Source: JAQIBY01 sp046546095 (lineage in GTDB: Bacteria; Bacteroidota; Bacteroidia; Bacteroidales; ML635J-15). Taken from it: a stretch of DNA of 39,229 nt. Shown here in pieces: positions 7,403-16,929 of the stretch. The stretch spans positions 1 through 39,229 of the forward strand of contig JBKGYK010000023.1 in the NCBI GenBank assembly GCA_046546095.1, in the 5' to 3' direction. Within the stretch, counting starts at the first letter, position 1, and each line of letters opens with the position of its first letter. The position numbers and the translations under genes are program-made. Below the pieces are notes generated by a model, which saw only the letters and a list, made by a program, of their open reading frames with translations, was not told the origin of the DNA and did no database searches.

Positions 7403-8892
7403 AACATCGCCTGCATCACATATTGGAATACGCACGGCAGCAAATGGCACAGGCCAAAGGCAAACTGCTGTACAACAAGGAGTATCATTCTGTTCCGGAG
7501 CACAGCAATCAGGAGCCGGATGCCGAAGAAAAGCAACACTTTTCGGAACAATTAAAAGCCTATCAGCACAACCGGCCGCTTGGACCGCAAAAAACCATTT
7601 GCTTTGCCCCTACCCGCAGCCTGTATTTCGGCTTTGGCGGAAAAGTAATTCCCTGTTGCTTTAACCGGGATTTTGAATACGGTCGCTGGCCGGACATGTC
7701 GGTGGATGAAATCATTCATTCAGCCAAGCGGCAGGAACTGCAACAAGAACTTGACAATCGCAATTTTGACAAGGGCTGTCAGCACTGCCGGCGGCAGATC
7801 ATATCAGGGAATTTCAGCGGTGTGGAAGCCTTGCTTTACGATACATTAAAATCCAATCCGCCTGCACCTTCTGAAATGATATTTGAGCTGGACAACACCT
7901 GCAATCTGGCTTGTGTGATGTGCGACGAAACCTTCAGCAGCAAAATTGCAAAAGAAAAACACCTTCCTCAGGAAAAATCTGTTTACGATGAACGCTTTGC
8001 CCAACAATTAGAGCCATGGATTCCACATCTGAAAATTGCCAAGTTTCTGGGCGGGGAACCGTTTCTGGTGCCTTTGCATTACAACATCTGGGAAAAAATC
8101 ATCACAATCAATCCAAAATGCATCATCAATTTGCAAACCAACGGCACGGTATACATGGACAAAATTGAAAAACTGCTGCAGCGGGGGCGCTTTCAAATCG
8201 GGGTTTCCATTGACTCTCTCCAAAAAGAGCGCTTTGAGCAAATACGCAAGCACGCAGATTTTGATGTGGTGATGGCCAATCTGAATAAATTTATTGCCGC
8301 GGGCAGAAAATCCGGACATTACATCAACATCAGCGTATGTCCCATGCAGCAAAACCGCTACGAGATCCCTGAGCTGGTGCAATTTTGCAATGACAAAGGT
8401 GTATTTGTGTATTTCAATACCGTTTATACAAAAGGTTATGATCTGCGTGAGCTGAGCAGCCAGGAGCTGGAAAAACTATCTAACTATTATGAAAGCAAAC
8501 TCAGCGAATTGTCCAAAAACAGTTTTTTGCATCGCCGTAATCGCCGGTTTTTTAAATCACTTACAGAGCAAATAAAAAGCTGGCATACAAAAAAGCATCA
8601 AAGTGAGCAGTTGCACCAGCGCAGTCATCGCATGGCACGGGAAGCATTTTATGAGATACTGGCTCAAAAGCTGGACAGGCATGACCTAAAGCAGCGTTTG
8701 TATCTGCATTGCGTGCAATTACCCGAAAACATCATGCTCAGCACCCATCAGATTGAGATGCTGAAAGGCATTGAATCAGAAGATTTACAGCGTGTATTAA
8801 GCGATCATGATGATAGAAGCCTGAAGCACTTATTGCATAATTTCCTTGAGGAGCAGGAAATCAGAGAGACCAAAACTTACAGCCGGTTCTGA
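7399..8892 (+). CDS. Radical SAM enzyme with N-terminal twitch-like Cys region (2)
   Basis: 497 aa paralogue of the preceding gene, overlapping it by 4 bp. The radical SAM motif is CNLACVMC (Cys168, 172, 175) with GGEPF at 218-222. The auxiliary cluster set is Cys68, Cys86/87 and CQHC (127, 130). The C-terminal half after the TIM-like core is helical and charged, and diverges strongly from paralogue 1, so the two are unlikely to be redundant. Its last 16 bp overlap the 3' end of the opposing paralogue at 8877. A heterodimer or sequential action with paralogue 1 is inferred from coupling only. Confidence 0.85.
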   Translation: MKHRLHHILEYARQQMAQAKGKLLYNKEYHSVPEHSNQEPDAEEKQHFSEQLKAYQHNRPLGPQKTICFAPTRSLYFGFGGKVIPCCFNRDFEYGRWPDMSVDEIIHSAKRQELQQELDNRNFDKGCQHCRRQIISGNFSGVEALLYDTLKSNPPAPSEMIFELDNTCNLACVMCDETFSSKIAKEKHLPQEKSVYDERFAQQLEPWIPHLKIAKFLGGEPFLVPLHYNIWEKIITINPKCIINLQTNGTVYMDKIEKLLQRGRFQIGVSIDSLQKERFEQIRKHADFDVVMANLNKFIAAGRKSGHYINISVCPMQQNRYEIPELVQFCNDKGVFVYFNTVYTKGYDLRELSSQELEKLSNYYESKLSELSKNSFLHRRNRRFFKSLTEQIKSWHTKKHQSEQLHQRSHRMAREAFYEILAQKLDRHDLKQRLYLHCVQLPENIMLSTHQIEMLKGIESEDLQRVLSDHDDRSLKHLLHNFLEEQEIRETKTYSRF

Positions 8893-10373
8893 AAAAAACG
8901 ATGACTTTGTAAGGAATCCTGTACAATTTTCCGGACAGATTCCGGATCTGTTTGAGCGGCATCAGCAAGAACCTGATCACTTGCATTATCGCAGGCATCC
9001 AGTATATCTTTCAGGGCAGCTTTGGCAATAGCCGGATGTATGTCTGATCTCAATTCTTTCTGCACAGCCATGAATATCTGATCAGGATAAAATTCCACAT
9101 CCAGCCTGACGGACATTTCTTCCAGGGCAGCTTTGAGTTGTTGCATCAGGCTATCCCTGGATGGCAATTCAGTATCGGTTATATTCAGGATACTCTGGTT
9201 TTTATTTCTAAAAAAACGAATTTGCCCGATCCACTCCCTGAATAATCTGTTATTGTATCCGGAAGCGATGGAGTCATTTTTGAGGCCGGTGACTTCACTT
9301 TCGTAATGATGGAGCAACTCATCCAGTTGTTCAGGCATAAGTGCCCATATGGCCAGTTCTGCAGGTTGCTCCACAAAGGACAAATTTAACCGATATCCGT
9401 GTTCATTACAAAACCGTACAATATCTGCCGTTTCTTTTCGGTTTAGTGTAATGGGTGTATGGCTTATCACCAGTGGATCAGATGACAATCCGGCAAACTT
9501 TTCTGTATTTCTCATCACCCTGTCAAAGTCCGCACCACGACGAATGTACTCAAATTTTTCTTTCTCAAGTGAATCCAGCGAAACACTTAAGCGGAAACGC
9601 AAAGCTTTCAGTAATGTTTCAATTTGATTGTTCAATACTGTGGCATTGGTGACAAGGTGCAATTTTAATTTGGGATTGATGGCTTTCACAGCCTCCCAGA
9701 TATCGTAATAGATTGGGATCAAAAAAGGTTCACCTCCGTAAAAGTGCATTTCTTTCAGGTGAGGAATGAATTCCTTAAGCTGATGCACAAACTCAGCATC
9801 GTAAATTTGCTTTAGCGGCGGCTTGTGCTCGCGTTTTTCTCTGATTTTTGACGACTCACGTCCTGAACACATCAGACATTGCAGGTTGCAGCGGTTAGAC
9901 AATTCAAGCTCCATGATTTTGGGAAATTTCGCTGATTTGCTGTGCGCATATTTATCTGCATGCATGGAAGGTAAGCCTTGAAACCGTCCGGAATGTATCT
10001 GATGCAGGCAATGCGAACAACCCATGCTCAAGTCGTTATACCGCATATGATCACGCATTCTTTCAGCTTGTTGACCGAACCATATTTCTTTTATGCTTTG
10101 ATCGGGATACCTGCCCAGGACATTTTCATGCGAACGGCAGCAGGCCACGGCCTTTCCATCGATATCAAAAAACAAATTAACAAAGGGATTGTAGCAGAAC
10201 AATTTTTTAGCCCCGTGATACCGGATGCTGTTGTATGTCTGCATGCTATTTTTATCAAGGGCTTCAAAATCAGCCTTGCTGCCGGGATAAGAAATCAATC
10301 CGGATCTGATTCTGTTATATGCCTGCCATGCGGGCAAAATCAGATTGGCATATTTTTCCAAATGGGATTTCAT
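8877..10373 (-). CDS. Radical SAM enzyme with N-terminal twitch-like Cys region (3)
   Basis: 498 aa, on the opposite strand, converging on paralogue 2 with a 16-bp 3' overlap. It has CNLQCLMC (Cys162, 166, 169), GGEPF (213-217) and the N-terminal set Cys60, Cys78/79 and CSHC (119, 122), so all metal ligands are kept. The core KFPKIMELELSNRCNLQC closely parallels paralogue 1 (KYPKIMEFELSNRCNLQC), so these two are probably the nearest relatives. Its start is about 100 bp from the divergent glycosyltransferase at 10481. Opposite orientation implies separate control from the other two. Confidence 0.85.
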   Translation of the reverse strand: MKSHLEKYANLILPAWQAYNRIRSGLISYPGSKADFEALDKNSMQTYNSIRYHGAKKLFCYNPFVNLFFDIDGKAVACCRSHENVLGRYPDQSIKEIWFGQQAERMRDHMRYNDLSMGCSHCLHQIHSGRFQGLPSMHADKYAHSKSAKFPKIMELELSNRCNLQCLMCSGRESSKIREKREHKPPLKQIYDAEFVHQLKEFIPHLKEMHFYGGEPFLIPIYYDIWEAVKAINPKLKLHLVTNATVLNNQIETLLKALRFRLSVSLDSLEKEKFEYIRRGADFDRVMRNTEKFAGLSSDPLVISHTPITLNRKETADIVRFCNEHGYRLNLSFVEQPAELAIWALMPEQLDELLHHYESEVTGLKNDSIASGYNNRLFREWIGQIRFFRNKNQSILNITDTELPSRDSLMQQLKAALEEMSVRLDVEFYPDQIFMAVQKELRSDIHPAIAKAALKDILDACDNASDQVLADAAQTDPESVRKIVQDSLQSHRFFQNRL

Positions 10374-10444
10374 AAGCTGTCTTGCAAGTTAACATTTTCA
10401 TGATAAAAATCTGACTTAAAAACAAAAGAAATACCATGTATATA

Positions 10445-10476
10445 TTTGATTATCCATGCAGGAAATCTTACCTTTG
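10445..10476 (+). promoter_or_regulatory. Consensus Bacteroidota promoter, near-leaderless
   Basis: TTTG (10445-10448), 20-bp spacer, TACCTTTG (10469-10476) matches the TTTG-N19/21-TAnnTTTG consensus exactly. The ATG of the downstream glycosyltransferase begins at 10481, so transcription would start at or within a few bases of the start codon, implying a leaderless or nearly leaderless mRNA. Confidence 0.65.
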
Positions 10477-10480
10477 ACAC

Positions 10481-11287
10481 ATGTCCCTAAACACTGATAT
10501 ACATGCATTATGGATAGGAAATCAGTTGTCCTTTGTGGAGTTGCTGACCATTAAATCTTTTTTAAAACACGGATACAAATTCAATTTGTGGATATACAAT
10601 CCTCTTGTAACAGAGGTACCGAAAGGCACTTGCATACGTGATGCATCGGAAATTATTCCCAGGCACAGGGTTTTCAAGTACAAATATGCCAATCAGTTTG
10701 GACATGGTAAGGGCTCCTATGCAGGATTTTCAGACATTTTCAGATACAAATTGCTGTACGAACATGGAGGCTGGTGGACTGATATGGATGTCACATGCCT
10801 GAAGCCGCTGGGTTTTGAAGAGAATTATGTCTTTCGTACCCATCATGAGCTACCCCTGGTGGGTAACATCATGAAGGTGCCCAAAGGTTCTGCACTAATG
10901 AAGGATTGCTATGAAGAAGCAGCACGGCGGATAGATGAGAACAACCGGAACTGGCATCTTCCCATTGAAATTCTGGCAAACAATGTGGAAAAGCATAATT
11001 TGACATCCCACATTCATGAATTCACCAATCCCGACAGTTGGGATTTGATACGAAAAATGTTGCGCGATAAACAGGAGCTACCTGAACACTGGAAACTGAT
11101 ACACTGGGTGAATGAAGAATGGCGGCGTAACCGTATTTCTAAACTCCGTTGCACAGAAAGCAGTTTATTTGCAAACTTGCTTACCAGGCATAACATTCAT
11201 TACAAAAAGGCCCGTGGGTATCATAAATATCGTCAACTGTTCAGACTCAGTCTGCCAGGATACATATTCAGCAGGCTTAGAAAATAA
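10481..11287 (+). CDS. DxD glycosyltransferase (GT32/capsular-sugar type)
   Basis: 268 aa, no signal peptide. N-terminal HALWIGNQLSF starts a GT-A fold. SDIFRYKLLYEHGGWWTDMD (ending at Asp103) is the R...L...GG.W.D.D signature of Gly_transf_sug/GT32-type enzymes, where DMD (101-103) binds metal and nucleotide sugar. The C-terminus is basic (RLSLPGYIFSRLRK), which may contact the membrane. It closes the glycan/radical-SAM island and has its own promoter, divergent from radical SAM paralogue 3. Donor and acceptor unknown. Confidence 0.8.
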   Translation: MSLNTDIHALWIGNQLSFVELLTIKSFLKHGYKFNLWIYNPLVTEVPKGTCIRDASEIIPRHRVFKYKYANQFGHGKGSYAGFSDIFRYKLLYEHGGWWTDMDVTCLKPLGFEENYVFRTHHELPLVGNIMKVPKGSALMKDCYEEAARRIDENNRNWHLPIEILANNVEKHNLTSHIHEFTNPDSWDLIRKMLRDKQELPEHWKLIHWVNEEWRRNRISKLRCTESSLFANLLTRHNIHYKKARGYHKYRQLFRLSLPGYIFSRLRK

Positions 11288-11360
11288 ATGAAATATGTAT
11301 AGATTTCTAAATTTGTACACAAATCAACAAAACCTATCCTATCTCATTATATTTATTCCA

Positions 11361-11368
11361 TATTTTTG
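11361..11368 (+). promoter_or_regulatory. Possible -7 element of the 863-aa adhesin gene
   Basis: TATTTTTG fits TAnnTTTG and ends 16 bp before the ATG at 11385. No TTTG at the usual distance was found. Confidence 0.35.
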
Positions 11369-11384
11369 GAAAAAATGATTCGAT

Positions 11385-13976
11385 ATGATAAATACGAAAC
11401 TCCTTAAGCTACTGATTTTGTCAGCATTGGTAGTAAGCGTGTTATCCACAACAGCTCAATGGAAAATTGATGAAACTTTTGATTCAGAAATACCAGCCAC
11501 CTGGACCGGAGACCTTGGTGATCCGGGTTGGTCGTGGCAGGATAATGCATCCGGCCATGAGGGACTCGCAGTTGGAAAAACCGGAGCAACCAGTACCGCA
11601 AAAAATCTCTATTCTCCGAAGGTACTGATAAATTCAGGAGACAGTTTGTTTTTTAATCATTATGCCATTGCCAGTGCAGAGGAGAACTGTCAGTTTTATG
11701 TTAAAATTAATGAGGGTAGCTGGCAAAGCTTTCACCAAACAAATGCTTCGGCATGGACAGATCAGGTTTTTCCTTTGGAAGATATTGCAAGTTATTCGAC
11801 CGGTGACAGTGTTCAGTTCAGATTTGAAGTCAGCAACGAAACTTCTGATTTTCTGTATATCGACTATTTCAGGTACGGACAATCCCTGCCTGCCAGTCTG
11901 CCGGAATGCGCCAATCTGTTACAGCCATATGCAAGTGAAACAGAAGCCTCATTGTATCCTTTACTCATATGGAATCAGGCAGAAAGCGCATCAGAATACA
12001 AGCTGTGTCTGGGCACAAACAATCCACCAAACAACATTCTGGATTCTGTTTCAACCGGAAGTGACACAATATTCAGTGTACAAAACGCACTTGATCCCGG
12101 GCAAACCTATTACTGGGAAGTGGTTGCTGAAAATGCACCGGGAGCATCTGAATCCTGTGAAATCCGCAGCTTTACAACACAGCCCGATATTTTTCCGCAT
12201 GTGATAGATTTTGAAGACCCCAACACAAATTTGCCGGGAGGCTGGAGTGTGGATAATGGCGATGCCGGGACGAACGAATGGAGTGCAGCTTATAATCCGG
12301 AAGGTTTTGGCAACAACAACAGCAATGGATTTTTGAGTATTTCGCTACATTATTCAGACCCGAAAGACAGTTATTTTATTTCCCCTTCACTATCATTGCA
12401 GGCAAACAAACTGTATAAGATTACTTTTTACTACAATACTGCTGCACAAGGGGCATATGAAAAACTTGAAGTACTTTACGGGGATGATTCTACCGTTGAA
12501 GCCCAGGTTAATCAGATATGGAATAATCCGGTATTAAACAGGAACGGATGGACTCAGGGTACTTGTTACATTCAGCCTGAAACAAGCGGAGACTACAATA
12601 TATCATGGCATGCATACAGCGATCCTGCAGAATTCAATTTGCTATTGGATGATATCATAATTGAGGAACTACCCGACGGCCCCGGTGCATACACACAACC
12701 CAACCCGGTAGTTTTGCCTTCTACTGCTATTGACAATACAACTCAAACCCAAATAAATATCACGAACCAGGGAAGCGGCACACTGGAATCCACAGCAATC
12801 ACCTATCCTGAAAATTTCAGTGGCCCTGCTGATTTTACCTGCACAGATCAGACAAGTATACAGCTTGAATATCAACCTGAAAACACTTTTGCCGGCTTTG
12901 ATACAGTATACATTGAAACCAATGGAGGCAATCTGATTGTTCCCATTGAGCATGCAGCAGGAAAAACTGCCTTTGACTTTAATCACATATTGGATCTACA
13001 CAACAACTTCGTGGTTATAGACAACAATGAAGATAACTTAAATTGGGAAATAAATGATTTCCGGCCACATGAAGGCGAATATTCTCTTCAAGTACAAGAT
13101 GATTTTTCTTCTACGGAGTATGATGACTATCTGATTACCCCGCCTCTTTATGTATATGATAATGATAACTTCAGCTTTTGGGCACGAACCATTGATGAAC
13201 TCTCTTTTTTTGCAACGCTGGAAATCCTGGTGGCAACTAATGCCGGAACAAGCATAACTGATTTCAGTGAAACCCTGGTTTCTACCTTTTATTTACCGGG
13301 AGAATGGACAGCTTACAACATCGATTTATCTGATTATGCAGGTCAGGTTATACGCCTGGCTGTTCACAGCAACTCCACATCAGAATGGACAAGCCGCCAT
13401 TTCATGGACAACGTGGGTCTGCCCTGGACCAGCAATCCTCTGGAATGTGTATCGACAAATTACCCTGCTAATGATGAAGTTGACCTTAATAATCAGAGTA
13501 TCACATTTTCATGGGACAGCATGTCAAATGCAGACGGGTACCTTTTATCCGCAGGAACAGACAATCCACCAACCAACCTGCTTTTTGAAATGAATACAGG
13601 CAATCAGACATCATACACACTGGAGTGTCTTGATCCGAATACAGATTACTACTGGCAGGTAACACCTGTTTACGGTTCATTTTCAGCAGAATCTTGCTCT
13701 GTACACCATTTTACAACAGGAGATTACTCCGGCAAGGACGAGATTCAGACTAAGGGATTATACCTGACCAATCACAACGGATCATTGATGCTTAGAAATC
13801 CCTCCGGATCACAAATAAACAGCATTGAGATTATCAGCGCAGACGGACATCTGGTATCCCGGAAAAATGTTACAACACGAAATTCAACCATTCATTTAGA
13901 TATTCAGGAAGATGGACTTTTTATTGTAAAGGTCTACACAAAAAACAAGATACAGGTTCTTAGGGGGATCAAGTAG
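11385..13976 (+). CDS. T9SS-exported multidomain adhesin-like protein
   Basis: 863 aa. The signal peptide ends near residue 24 (VVSVLSTTAQ). The modules, in order, are a choice-of-anchor J/cleaved-adhesin-type jelly roll (about 26-170), an FN3-like domain (about 172-268, ending YYWEVVAENAPG), a second jelly roll (about 272-435, with LLLDDIIIEE), an Ig-like spacer (about 440-530), a third jelly roll (about 535-690, with HFMDNVGLPW), a second FN3-like domain (about 695-785, DYYWQVTPV) and a T9SS type A sorting domain (about 790-863). The two FN3-like domains share LCLGTNNPPNN/LSAGTDNPPTN. Likely cell-surface binding or peptidase-associated; no catalytic motif seen. Confidence 0.85.
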   Translation: MINTKLLKLLILSALVVSVLSTTAQWKIDETFDSEIPATWTGDLGDPGWSWQDNASGHEGLAVGKTGATSTAKNLYSPKVLINSGDSLFFNHYAIASAEENCQFYVKINEGSWQSFHQTNASAWTDQVFPLEDIASYSTGDSVQFRFEVSNETSDFLYIDYFRYGQSLPASLPECANLLQPYASETEASLYPLLIWNQAESASEYKLCLGTNNPPNNILDSVSTGSDTIFSVQNALDPGQTYYWEVVAENAPGASESCEIRSFTTQPDIFPHVIDFEDPNTNLPGGWSVDNGDAGTNEWSAAYNPEGFGNNNSNGFLSISLHYSDPKDSYFISPSLSLQANKLYKITFYYNTAAQGAYEKLEVLYGDDSTVEAQVNQIWNNPVLNRNGWTQGTCYIQPETSGDYNISWHAYSDPAEFNLLLDDIIIEELPDGPGAYTQPNPVVLPSTAIDNTTQTQINITNQGSGTLESTAITYPENFSGPADFTCTDQTSIQLEYQPENTFAGFDTVYIETNGGNLIVPIEHAAGKTAFDFNHILDLHNNFVVIDNNEDNLNWEINDFRPHEGEYSLQVQDDFSSTEYDDYLITPPLYVYDNDNFSFWARTIDELSFFATLEILVATNAGTSITDFSETLVSTFYLPGEWTAYNIDLSDYAGQVIRLAVHSNSTSEWTSRHFMDNVGLPWTSNPLECVSTNYPANDEVDLNNQSITFSWDSMSNADGYLLSAGTDNPPTNLLFEMNTGNQTSYTLECLDPNTDYYWQVTPVYGSFSAESCSVHHFTTGDYSGKDEIQTKGLYLTNHNGSLMLRNPSGSQINSIEIISADGHLVSRKNVTTRNSTIHLDIQEDGLFIVKVYTKNKIQVLRGIK

Positions 13977-13988
13977 AATGAGGTGCCG

Positions 13989-14016
13989 GCAAAGCTCGTT
14001 ATTCAACGGGCTTTGC
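13989..14016. terminator. Hairpin between convergent genes
   Basis: GCAAAGC (13989-13995), CGTT, loop ATTC, AACG, GCTTTGC (14010-14016) form an 11-bp stem with one G-T pair. It lies 13 bp after the adhesin stop and runs into the last codons of the opposing glycosyltransferase. There is no strong T-run, so it may be a weak bidirectional terminator. Confidence 0.45.
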
Positions 14017-15160
14017 TGATTTCATTCAATACATTTTCATACTCTGAAATTACCTGATTCCAGGCATAAATTGCATCCAGATTTCCAACAATGGACGCCG
14101 GAATCCTATATTCATTTGGGTATTTTGTTTTATAATAAGTCAAAACAGCCCTGGCCAATTCTACAGGATCAGAAGGAGCAATAAGCTCCCCATTGACCCC
14201 TTCTTCAATCAAATCGGCGTTCCTGCTGACATTGGTCACCAGAAGATAAGCACCGCAGGCCATTGCCTCTAATGTAGCCATGCTCATTCCTTCATTCAGC
14301 GATGGCAAGACAACAAGGTCTGCCTGCTGATAAGCCTCCCGCATGCGTTCCTTGCTAACCCAACCCTCAAACAGAACGGTATCGGCGAGGCCGTGATTTT
14401 GCACATATGATTCCATTTTTTTTCGCAACGGGCCGTCACCAAGTACCTGCACCTGTAATTCCGGGATATCCTTATTACTATGTAGCACTCCTTTCAGCAG
14501 CGTAAACGGGTCTTTTTGTTTTACCAGCCTGCCCGGGAATACGAGCCTGAAAATCCCGTCCCGCTTTTTCTTTCCCGGATAAAAGAATTCTGCATCCCAG
14601 CCGTTTGGGATCTGATGAATCAGGGCTTCATGTTTTCTGCCCAGAAAATTACGTGCATTAATCTCCATTGCATCAGACTGCACAAAAAGGCCGCGGCTGT
14701 TGATCACGATTTTCCAAATCCACTGATACGTAAGAGCATGATAAAGAAACATTTGCTTTGGAAAAAACCACGGAATATCATGGCCATGAGACATGACTAC
14801 ATATGGCAGGTCAAATTCCTGTTTCATGCTGTATGCCACATCTCCACCGGGCAGCGCAAAGTGGGCAAAGCACAGGTCATACGGATTGTTCTGCAGGTAT
14901 TTTCTTAGAAAAACCTTTGCCATACGCATCCATGAGAGCATTTCGCGGGGGTTGGACTGATAAATATGTTTTCTTTTGGAACGCAGCCGCGTTATTTGCA
15001 CATCATTTTCTACTGATGACAATGGTTCGTCACCCATACCGGAAGTTAAGACGTGCACTTCATGCCCGTATCCGGACAAACCTTGAGCAATCTGTCTGGA
15101 TATCTCTCCGGCTCCCCCGCCAATGGGAGGAAATTCATAGTTGAGCATCAGTATTCGCAT
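14003..15160 (-). CDS. GT4-family glycosyltransferase
   Basis: 385 aa from the ATG at 15160 (MRILMLNYEFPPIGGGAGE). A longer frame to 15220 adds 20 residues of no family character, and the chosen start puts the first beta strand at the N-terminus. The GT-B fold has a glycine-rich donor loop (PPIGGGAGEISRQ), VFPGRLVKQKDP in the C-domain, and the EX7E motif in NEGMSMATLEAMACG, typical of retaining GT4 enzymes using a nucleotide sugar. No signal peptide; cytoplasmic side of the membrane. It lies 34 bp after the C_GCAxxG gene on the same strand. Confidence 0.85.
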   Translation of the reverse strand: MRILMLNYEFPPIGGGAGEISRQIAQGLSGYGHEVHVLTSGMGDEPLSSVENDVQITRLRSKRKHIYQSNPREMLSWMRMAKVFLRKYLQNNPYDLCFAHFALPGGDVAYSMKQEFDLPYVVMSHGHDIPWFFPKQMFLYHALTYQWIWKIVINSRGLFVQSDAMEINARNFLGRKHEALIHQIPNGWDAEFFYPGKKKRDGIFRLVFPGRLVKQKDPFTLLKGVLHSNKDIPELQVQVLGDGPLRKKMESYVQNHGLADTVLFEGWVSKERMREAYQQADLVVLPSLNEGMSMATLEAMACGAYLLVTNVSRNADLIEEGVNGELIAPSDPVELARAVLTYYKTKYPNEYRIPASIVGNLDAIYAWNQVISEYENVLNEISKAR

Positions 15161-15194
15161 ATGGTAAAGGTAGAAATTATTGTCAGCATCATAG

Positions 15195-15602
15195 TTATTT
15201 GCTGTAATGCAATTCCTCAAGCTTATTTACACACCATTCAAGGCTGAACTCAACAAATTCTGCACAGTGTTTGTGTCTTAGGGGCAAAGGGATTCCTTCA
15301 ATCAGAGCAGCACATCGTGTATGACCAAACCGCTGGCGAAAAGCACTGATATACTCATTGATGGCAGTATTTTTTTCGTCCTTATCTGACAAAAACCAAC
15401 CCAGAGCCATCACCGAGCCGCTGAGTGCACCGCAGATTTCTTTTTCTCCGGCAATGCCTCCCCCAAAACCGGAAGCCATCTTCCGTGGAATGTCCTCTTT
15501 TTCCATAAAGCGGGCAAACACAGCAATGGCTACTGACTGAGCACAGTTGTAGCCATTGTCAAATAAGCTGCGGGCGTAAATTATACTTTCGCTATTTGTC
15601 AT
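15195..15602 (-). CDS. C_GCAxxG_C_C family (predicted redox) protein
   Basis: 135 aa. Conserved cysteines are in NCAQSV (about 20), ICGALSGSVMALG (about 57-69, the GCAxxG-type motif read here as CGALSG), TRCAAL (about 97), HKHC and EWC. GFGGGIAGE precedes the central motif. The family is predicted to be a Cys-rich redox or metal protein, often beside oxidoreductases. Its start overlaps the end of the flavodiiron gene by 11 bp, so it is probably co-translated and may serve as a redox partner (inference). Confidence 0.85.
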   Translation of the reverse strand: MTNSESIIYARSLFDNGYNCAQSVAIAVFARFMEKEDIPRKMASGFGGGIAGEKEICGALSGSVMALGWFLSDKDEKNTAINEYISAFRQRFGHTRCAALIEGIPLPLRHKHCAEFVEFSLEWCVNKLEELHYSK

Positions 15603-16806
15603 GCTTCATCTCCCGGGCAAAGGCTCTTCCGTATTCAATCAGCTCCATCCGACTTTCTTCGTTGGGCCGGAATTTCATGGCCATGGGTTCAAGGGGTGTT
15701 TTTAATTTAAGATTGGACAGAATCGGTTGCATGATCTTAACACCTTCGCCACTCCAGCCGTATGAACCAAAAGAGGTAGCAATTTTCTTTTTATCCCGGA
15801 TCGGATTGATAAGGGCAAACATCCGGTACACCGGCAGTAACACATTTTGATTCAGTGTAGGGCAGCCCACCATGATGGCATCTGCGGCGGTAATGTGGCT
15901 GTCCAGCTCACCAGCAGGGATAGTTTCAATATCAAGAATAACGGGCTCTACTCCTTCTTCTGTCAATCCTTCAGCGATGGCCTCAGCCATTTCTTTGGTA
16001 TATCCATAGGCTGATACATATGCCAAAAGTGCCTTGGGAGCCTGATGTTCATTGGCTTCCACATATTCACGTGCATATTTTTCTGATATATCCACTTTTT
16101 CCTTCCAGTGATCCCTCAAAACAGGACCATGACCCGGAGCAATGATATTGATATCCAATGGTCTGATTTTTTCAATGGCTTTAAGCATGAATTTGCTGAA
16201 AGGCCTGAGAATCACATCAAAATAATATTTGAAAGAAGCGGCATAAGCATCCTGATCCACTTCAGAATCAATCATCACATCAGAACAATAATGCGCTCCG
16301 AATGAATCGCAGGTAAACAGGATTTTGTCTTCCTCCAGCCATGTGTACATTGAATCCGGCCAATGCAGGTTTGGGGCACCGATAAATTTCAGGGTTTTGT
16401 TGCCAAGGTCTATGGTATCACCATGCTTTACTACTTGATGTTTGAACGGTTTTCCAACGATTTCATTCAAATATTTGATGGCTTGTCCTGTCCCTACAAC
16501 GGTAACATCAGGAGCAAGTTCCAACAAATATTTCAAACTGCCGGAATGATCCGGTTCGGTATGGTCAAGCACAATATATTCAAGCTTTGAAATATCGGTC
16601 ACCTTCTCCAGTTTGTTTTTGTATACATCCCAGAATTTCTCTTTTGCCGTTTCAATCAGGCAGGGTTTTTCGGAATCAATAAAGTAGGAATTATACGTGG
16701 TGCCATACTCGGTTTCCATTACGATATCAAAAGTAACAATATCCCGGTCAAGTATCCCCACCCAGGATACATCATCAGTCAACTTAAAAATAAATTTATC
16801 TTCCAT
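15592..16806 (-). CDS. Flavodiiron protein (FprA-type A flavoprotein)
   Basis: 404 aa, normal length. The metallo-beta-lactamase-fold N-domain carries the diiron ligands H-x-E-x-D-H in HTEPDH (residues 82-87), a further His in APNLHWPDSMY and the late PGHGPVLRDH. The C-domain is flavodoxin-like: LLAYVSAYGYTKEMAEAI (from about 256) binds the FMN phosphate and FGSYGWSGEG (about 355) lines the flavin. Such enzymes reduce O2 to water or NO to N2O in anaerobes and microaerophiles, using rubredoxin or other donors. No rubredoxin domain is fused here. Cytoplasmic. Leads the C_GCAxxG gene. Confidence 0.92.
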   Translation of the reverse strand: MEDKFIFKLTDDVSWVGILDRDIVTFDIVMETEYGTTYNSYFIDSEKPCLIETAKEKFWDVYKNKLEKVTDISKLEYIVLDHTEPDHSGSLKYLLELAPDVTVVGTGQAIKYLNEIVGKPFKHQVVKHGDTIDLGNKTLKFIGAPNLHWPDSMYTWLEEDKILFTCDSFGAHYCSDVMIDSEVDQDAYAASFKYYFDVILRPFSKFMLKAIEKIRPLDINIIAPGHGPVLRDHWKEKVDISEKYAREYVEANEHQAPKALLAYVSAYGYTKEMAEAIAEGLTEEGVEPVILDIETIPAGELDSHITAADAIMVGCPTLNQNVLLPVYRMFALINPIRDKKKIATSFGSYGWSGEGVKIMQPILSNLKLKTPLEPMAMKFRPNEESRMELIEYGRAFAREMKHDK

Positions 16807-16929
16807 AATTATATTATTTCATTCTGATTCTCTTATCTGCGAATTTCGTAAAAAATCTTCAGATAATCCCTTGGAATTTTGTTAATCCCTATGATATATT
16901 TACCGGTACACCGGAAAAACTCCTGCAAT

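Noticed and set aside
5954..10373. RiPP biosynthetic cluster
   Set aside because: Radical SAM enzymes suggest it, but no precursor-like short Cys- or Gly-rich gene, peptidase or peptide exporter was seen.
15053..15247. Frames on the plus strand opposite the GT4 gene
   Set aside because: Shadow of the minus-strand glycosyltransferase, whose motifs are unambiguous.
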